A DNA stretch of 64,000 nucleotides from Dysidea avara (Eukaryota > Porifera > Demospongiae > Dictyoceratida > Dysideidae): NCBI RefSeq assembly GCF_963678975.1, contig NC_089274.1:4080001-4144000 (forward strand), given 5' to 3'. The translations under genes were made by a program, and so were the position numbers. Below the pieces are notes generated by a model, which was not told the DNA's origin, made no database searches, and saw only the letters and a program-made list of their open reading frames with translations. Shown here in pieces: positions 60,401-64,000 of the stretch (positions are counted from its first letter, which is position 1; each line of letters starts with the position of its first letter).

Positions 60401-62617
60401 CATCAATGAAAACTTCATTTAAGTTATAACTGTAGGTTTGGTTTGGTAAGATGGTGCCCTGACCGTCACTTCATTCAATGCTGGGGAGATTGAAATCACC
60501 AGCTAGAATAAAGTCACAGTTTTGTTGTTTTCTGGTTAGTTTGTCTATTGATTCATCGAGTTCTAGAATTGGTTGAAGATCAGAATGTGGTGGTCGGTAA
60601 TATGAGCAGAATGTTACAATATCAGTGCAGCGAGAGGGGCTCATTGAGGCTTCCGCTTCACTATCTGTCCGTTTTTATCTTATACTTCTTTGCACCCTGA
60701 TTCATTTGTATTAGCTGTAGCCTCAGTGCTTTACCTTCTTTTTGTTTTGATGGAGTTAGGTCAGGAGTTATAAAGAGGTTGCGCAGGTTTTCTTGTACCC
60801 TAAGCTTGAGTTTGTTACTGAGGATAGCTTTTTTCTCATCAAGTGATTTAACAGTGATTTTGAGAAGCCTGGTACGATGAGATTTTTTCCCTAGTCTGAT
60901 GACATTTGTAATAGTAGCAGGAGTGCTTAGCACGTCCGAGAAGGCTGACTCTACAAGGTCAGTGTCCTCCTTCTTTCTAGTCTTGGGATCAGTAGATTCA
61001 GACTCAGGGAAGTTATGAAGAATTAGATTACATTGTTGTTTATCCCTTTCTGTTTGCTGGGAAGATGTAACATTAGCAATTGTGGTAGCAAGGTCTGGAA
61101 CATTTGCGGTATTGCTTCAATTGTTTTGCGATGACTGTCTAGCCTGGTACCAAGCTCCTGAACTACTTTATTCAAGTTGACTTCAACAGCTGAAGCACTA
61201 CTTGGGATTGATTCAATTGTTTTACTGTGATTTTCAAGCTTTGAGCCAACTTCCTGTATGATTTTGTCAAGCTTGGCCTCTCAACCGTTTCAAGTCTAGA
61301 GTGAAGTTCATTACTGTCATTGTTGGCTTTTGCAGTCTCAAATATCATTTGTTTGAATCGTGATTGACAAGAGTTCAGCTTACAGATGTAAGCTAAATTT
61401 TGCATGTTTGAAGTAAGCGATACCAGACCTTGGTAATGGTCTTTACTTATCCCGTCACATACCACACTCCACAAAGATCACATTGAATAGCCGGATCTTG
61501 TCTCCTGTTTCTGTACAACGTTTATCACAGTGCTTACAAATATCACCTGAGAGGTTTGTTATTACTCCCTTTACTGGCGAATCATCAGCTGGCCTGTATC
61601 TTTTTATTTGCGTGCCCACATGGGCGGTTGGCGTCTTCGTCAGTGTGGGTCCAGGATTGCTCTCCTCTAGAGTTGTCATAGTAGAATTCAATGTTCCTAA
61701 GGGATAGAATGCAAGAAAACCAAACTTCTTTCGAGAATATCACTAGCCTTATCTGGTACCGTTCTCTATGCCACGGTACCACAACTTTTGCGGTTAGTTC
61801 GTGGCTCCAAGGTCCGCTTAATTGATGTTTCCGTGTTTCACATAAGTTGGTTGGTTCTTTAGCGAAGGAATCACTCTAGTTGGTAGAGATGGTAAGAAGG
61901 TAAAAAACCACACTGTAACCTGTCTCTAATAAGAAAACTGGTCTTATGGCTTATTTCCAAGTATTGATAAGTGTATCTGAATGTAGTCTAGAACAATGGT
62001 GCTCAGATTAATTGTGGATTGGTAATGCTATAACTAATTACTAGTGTGTGTCAGAGGTGAAAACACTGGAAACTCAAATGCAGTCAATCAATATTCACTG
62101 CTCTAATAGAATGGTCATTGCCATATTTTTATTAATCACTACCCACCAAAAATCTTTATACAGTAAACCTGTGTATTTAAAAAAGGACACCTTGGGACCA
62201 ACCAAAAGTGTCCTGTTTGTCATGGTGACCCGATTTTCCACATGCAAAAGGATATTTTTGAGACCGTGTCCAGATTATGCAGGTGTCCTCATTTTTTAAG
62301 TATCCTGATTAACAGGTTTATGCATCAGCTCCTTTGACTGATGTGGATGTTAAAAAGTGTTTATTTTTTTGGTGAATGGCACATGTTGGTGCTTTTACTG
62401 TAGACTTAAAGTTGTCAGAAGAGTACCAGCCATAACCATCACGTTGAAGACACAGGAGGAGGATACTAGCAAGAGACAACATGATGTAGTGGACCAGTCA
62501 ACTAGTCATGACATAAGTGGTGGACAAGCTGTGACAGCATCAGAGAAGACAGTGCAACAAGAAGTGTCTACTACATCAAAGAGAACTAAAAAGTCTAAGA
62601 GTAGAACAAGCACATAG
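51444..62617 (+). CDS. RPP25L: Alba-domain RNase P/MRP subunit, Rpp25-like
   Basis: Five exons: 51444-51566, 51628-51720, 54242-54276, 54329-54370, 62404-62617, with consistent phases and 168 residues. The Alba fold reads EIKVNNSGRAPDIVSKAV, then EGLVISSSGPAVSKAVTVVE with LLKRRVP, then QIKYIRVEDIWEP, and closes with VRRVPAITITLK. This matches the order seen in Rpp25 and Rpp25-like, which bind the RNA of RNase P and RNase MRP in the nucleus. The C-terminal tail is polar, ends with Lys/Ser-rich KRTKKSKSRTST and may be a nuclear signal. The last intron is 8 kb and carries a decayed mobile gene and a retrotransposon. Two AATAAA-type signals follow at about 62965 and 62999. Confidence 0.88.
51779..52092. 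mobile_element. hAT-like foldback MITE, 314 bp
   Basis: Arms of about 50 bp: left TAGTCTCGTCCTCGCAGACC onward through CATTCTCCGGGGTGGC and CTTATCGATTAGAG, right the inverted copy. TGCAATCC flanks both sides (51771-51778 and 52093-52100), an 8-bp duplication. It lies in intron 2 of the Alba gene, 58 bp after the exon 2 donor. Open frames through it are not genes. Confidence 0.85.
52101..54241. other. Alba gene intron 2, remainder
   Basis: No gene recognised. A CTCTAATAG-type motif pair is at 54090-54135, together with AGATAAGTGAAGTTGTTCAG (54052-54071), a phrase that recurs in altered form near 57838-57862. Confidence 0.5.
54840..57390 (-). pseudogene. decayed multi-copy mobile-type gene
   Basis: Minus-strand pieces in shifted frames belong to one large protein type that I recall as repeated in sponge and cnidarian genomes. 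In order: ADAEREGDWPLHL-like KFVRAEREGDWPLHLCAVEE with MLPYFFA (56943-56458); VVFDRYYNMSIKSCR (56154-55543); SGCDTVSSFAGIGKATVLKR (55393-54911), followed by a cysteine cluster CDCKTGCKW near 54960. The frame is broken at least four times, so it is dead. No terminal repeats could be matched. The enzyme class is unknown to me. It is antisense in the last intron of the Alba gene. Confidence 0.6.
57838..58060. repeat. cluster of CTCTAATAGAACA motifs and a Tigger-like end
   Basis: ACTCTAATAGAACA occurs at about 57897 and 57927 and GCTCTAATAGAACA at 58048. Between them, GGATAATGGAGGGACCACTG (57984-58003) resembles the inverted end of Tigger/pogo MITEs. A left partner is not found, so this looks like a truncated element. 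Related motifs are scattered through the window. Confidence 0.45.
58199..61790 (-). mobile_element. CR1/L2-type non-LTR retrotransposon, decayed
   Basis: Minus strand, in order. ORF1 has a PHD-like finger (ICKHCDKRCTETGDKIR, 61691-61455, then AYICKLN) and a C-terminal part TVKSLDEKKAILSNKLKLR with LRNLFITPDLTP (60933-60661). Then comes only the last part of an AP endonuclease (YYRPPHSDLQ, AGDFNLP, about 60600-60470). Reverse transcriptase pieces follow: APGPDHIPTKVIKL (59620-59560), SGVSQGTVLGPP and the catalytic FADDCV (59165-58803), and a C-terminal domain (58712-58231). The 3' end is TTACTTACTTAC (58210-58221), a short tandem tail. Stops and frameshifts abound and the endonuclease N-terminus is missing. 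It is antisense in the last intron of the Alba gene. Confidence 0.88.
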
Positions 62618-63299
62618 TTTTTAGGGTACCATTTTTTGTCACCATACACAGCTATAATACTACTATCAAATCAGGCCATAGTGCTTGTAGTTGTCAAGCC
62701 TACCAGACAAACTACTCAGGGGGAGAGCAAAAAGGCTTGTAAGTAGGTTTCAGAAAATTAGGTCATGGATCTTATGCTGACCAACTGTCTTTTCGTGACC
62801 TGGAATGATATTAATTGTCACATGATATAGTGACATATTAAAGTGTAATTTGGTATAAACAAACATAAATTAGTAGCTATAGTTCTGTTCTTTAAATATG
62901 CTTGTGATGCAAATCATAATATTAACCTCTACAACACGTGCTAGCTATATGTAGTGAGGTTCAATAAAATTTGTGGTTTTGTTTTGTAATATGGTACAAT
63001 AAAATGGCATGTGCACTATTTAAAATATGGTGGTGATAAAAAGTCTGCAATATAGCATTGGCTCTTGGTGCTTTTCTTTAGCCATGTATATAGTTATGAT
63101 TTAAACTTATACACTCTTGCATCTATGTAATAATGCATGCATGTACCACTGTTATCAATGAGATAATCACATATAGCAAATATGAGTTAAAGCAATAATA
63201 GTATTATTACAATATACTATGTATGTACATTTGGCATTTTGATGTCTGAGAATTTTCCAGTTGTAACTCTCTTACAGTTTTGTTATATATATACCACAG
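62618..63299. other. Alba gene 3' flank
   Basis: No coding sequence seen. AATAAA signals at about 62965 and 62999 could end the Alba transcript. The remainder is AT-rich. Confidence 0.5.
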
Positions 63300-63570
63300 C
63301 TAGATGTCATACCACCTGATGTTAGATGCCAGCAAACACCATCAGGTGATCTGTCTACATGTGGTCACATACATGAACCAAAAATGTTGCCACAGGCAAG
63401 CAGCTATACAATTTTTTGATTTGGGAAGATGACCTTTCAAGAGAGGGGTGACCTTTCTATAGGTGCCAGAATTCCCAGAAATTGACAGGGAGGAGGCCAA
63501 GCAGGGAGAAATGTTCTCTTATACTGGAAATGTTAATTTCAAATTCTGCTCTTGTGCATTTGTTTATTAA
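63300..63570 (+). CDS. possible terminal exon pair of an unknown gene
   Basis: After an acceptor (TATACCACAG) the frame reads LDVIPPDVRCQQTPSGDL then CGHIHEPKMLPQ (63300-63395). A GC-type donor (CACAG|GCAAGC) and an acceptor TTTCTATAG would give a 67-nt GC-AG intron. The next exon (63463-63570) then reads VPEFPEIDREEAKQGEMFSY and ends in a stop. No start exon is seen upstream and I do not recognise the protein. It could be chance. Confidence 0.3.
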
Positions 63571-64000
63571 GGCTTTACAGCACAAGTGCTGAAGGTCTAT
63601 AAGGGAGTAATTTATAGACGGGATTGCATGAGTGGTCACCAAAAGATAGTACAAGTCAGGAGCCATAATAATAGCAAACACTATAGAAATGTATGAGCCA
63701 TATTAACGAATATCAATGTCAAAGATTTGATGAGTGGAGGTTATAATGGGGATGCACAGCCACAGGAATATGTTACAATAGGGGAATAGTGTAGCTTTAA
63801 CTTAACACCTTTGTATTTATCATTGCATGTAGCTATATTCTGACATTAATAATTAACCTATAAGCCCCTGACATGATATCAACATTTGGATAACCCTGAA
63901 GAGTAGCATATCAGCCAGAATATATTTCAACTGTTACTACTGTAGTATATATGTGAAACAAGGCAGAACACGTTAAAAATTGGGATTTGATTTTGGAAAT
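63571..64000. other. window end, nothing recognised
   Basis: AT-rich sequence without a convincing open frame, repeat or RNA gene. Confidence 0.5.

Overview
This is animal nuclear DNA, AT-rich and compact. Genes are split by many short introns (several of 45-70 nt) with GT-AG borders, and introns and spacers are full of small DNA transposons. Recognisable genes are sterol O-acyltransferase, a Bcl-2 family protein, the nucleoporin aladin, an aquaporin-11/12-like channel, the p23 co-chaperone and an Alba-type RNase P/MRP subunit. The gene set, intron style and foldback elements suggest an early-branching animal, most likely a demosponge; that is inference, as no species marker is present.

Layout. 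1-12 kb: SOAT copy 1 (+), lacking a visible 5' end, followed by a relic of a BCL2 exon. Its large intron holds an intact 3.07-kb pogo-type transposon (5740-8809) with perfect 37-bp ends and a TA target duplication. The transposon carries a transposase and, convergent to it, a HIRAN plus Ulp1-like cysteine protease gene. 12-15.3 kb: a broken ACAD10/11-like pseudogene (-). 17-24.5 kb: complete SOAT copy 2 (+) and a complete BCL2-like gene (-), tail to tail. 25.6-26.04 kb: 3' fragment of a reverse-transcriptase element. 26.3-37.5 kb: complete aladin gene (16 exons, 496 codons). 37.7-47.7 kb: aquaporin relic, then a decayed second aladin copy. 47.8-51.4 kb: aquaporin and p23 (both -). 51.4-62.6 kb: Alba/Rpp25-like gene (+), divergent from p23 with 79 bp between the start codons. 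Its last intron holds a decayed mobile-element gene and a decayed CR1/L2-type retrotransposon.

Two independent tandem duplications shape the window. One copied the interval from SOAT intron 2 to BCL2 intron 1, so the extra copy lost SOAT exons 1-2 and BCL2 exon 1. The other copied the interval from aladin exon 7 to the aquaporin 3' end, leaving an aquaporin stub fused to an aladin pseudogene. In that pseudogene, aladin exon 10 with its splice acceptor has become a 93-bp tandem array.

The best candidates for something undescribed are (1) the pogo transposon with its HIRAN/Ulp1 partner gene and (2) a family of near-palindromes only 34-39 bp long that begin CAAGAGT. Two of the three tiny copies are flanked by perfect 7-bp target duplications, and larger relatives of 146 and 324 bp also occur. 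Exon borders were derived by hand from splice phase and family similarity; no search or transcript data were available.
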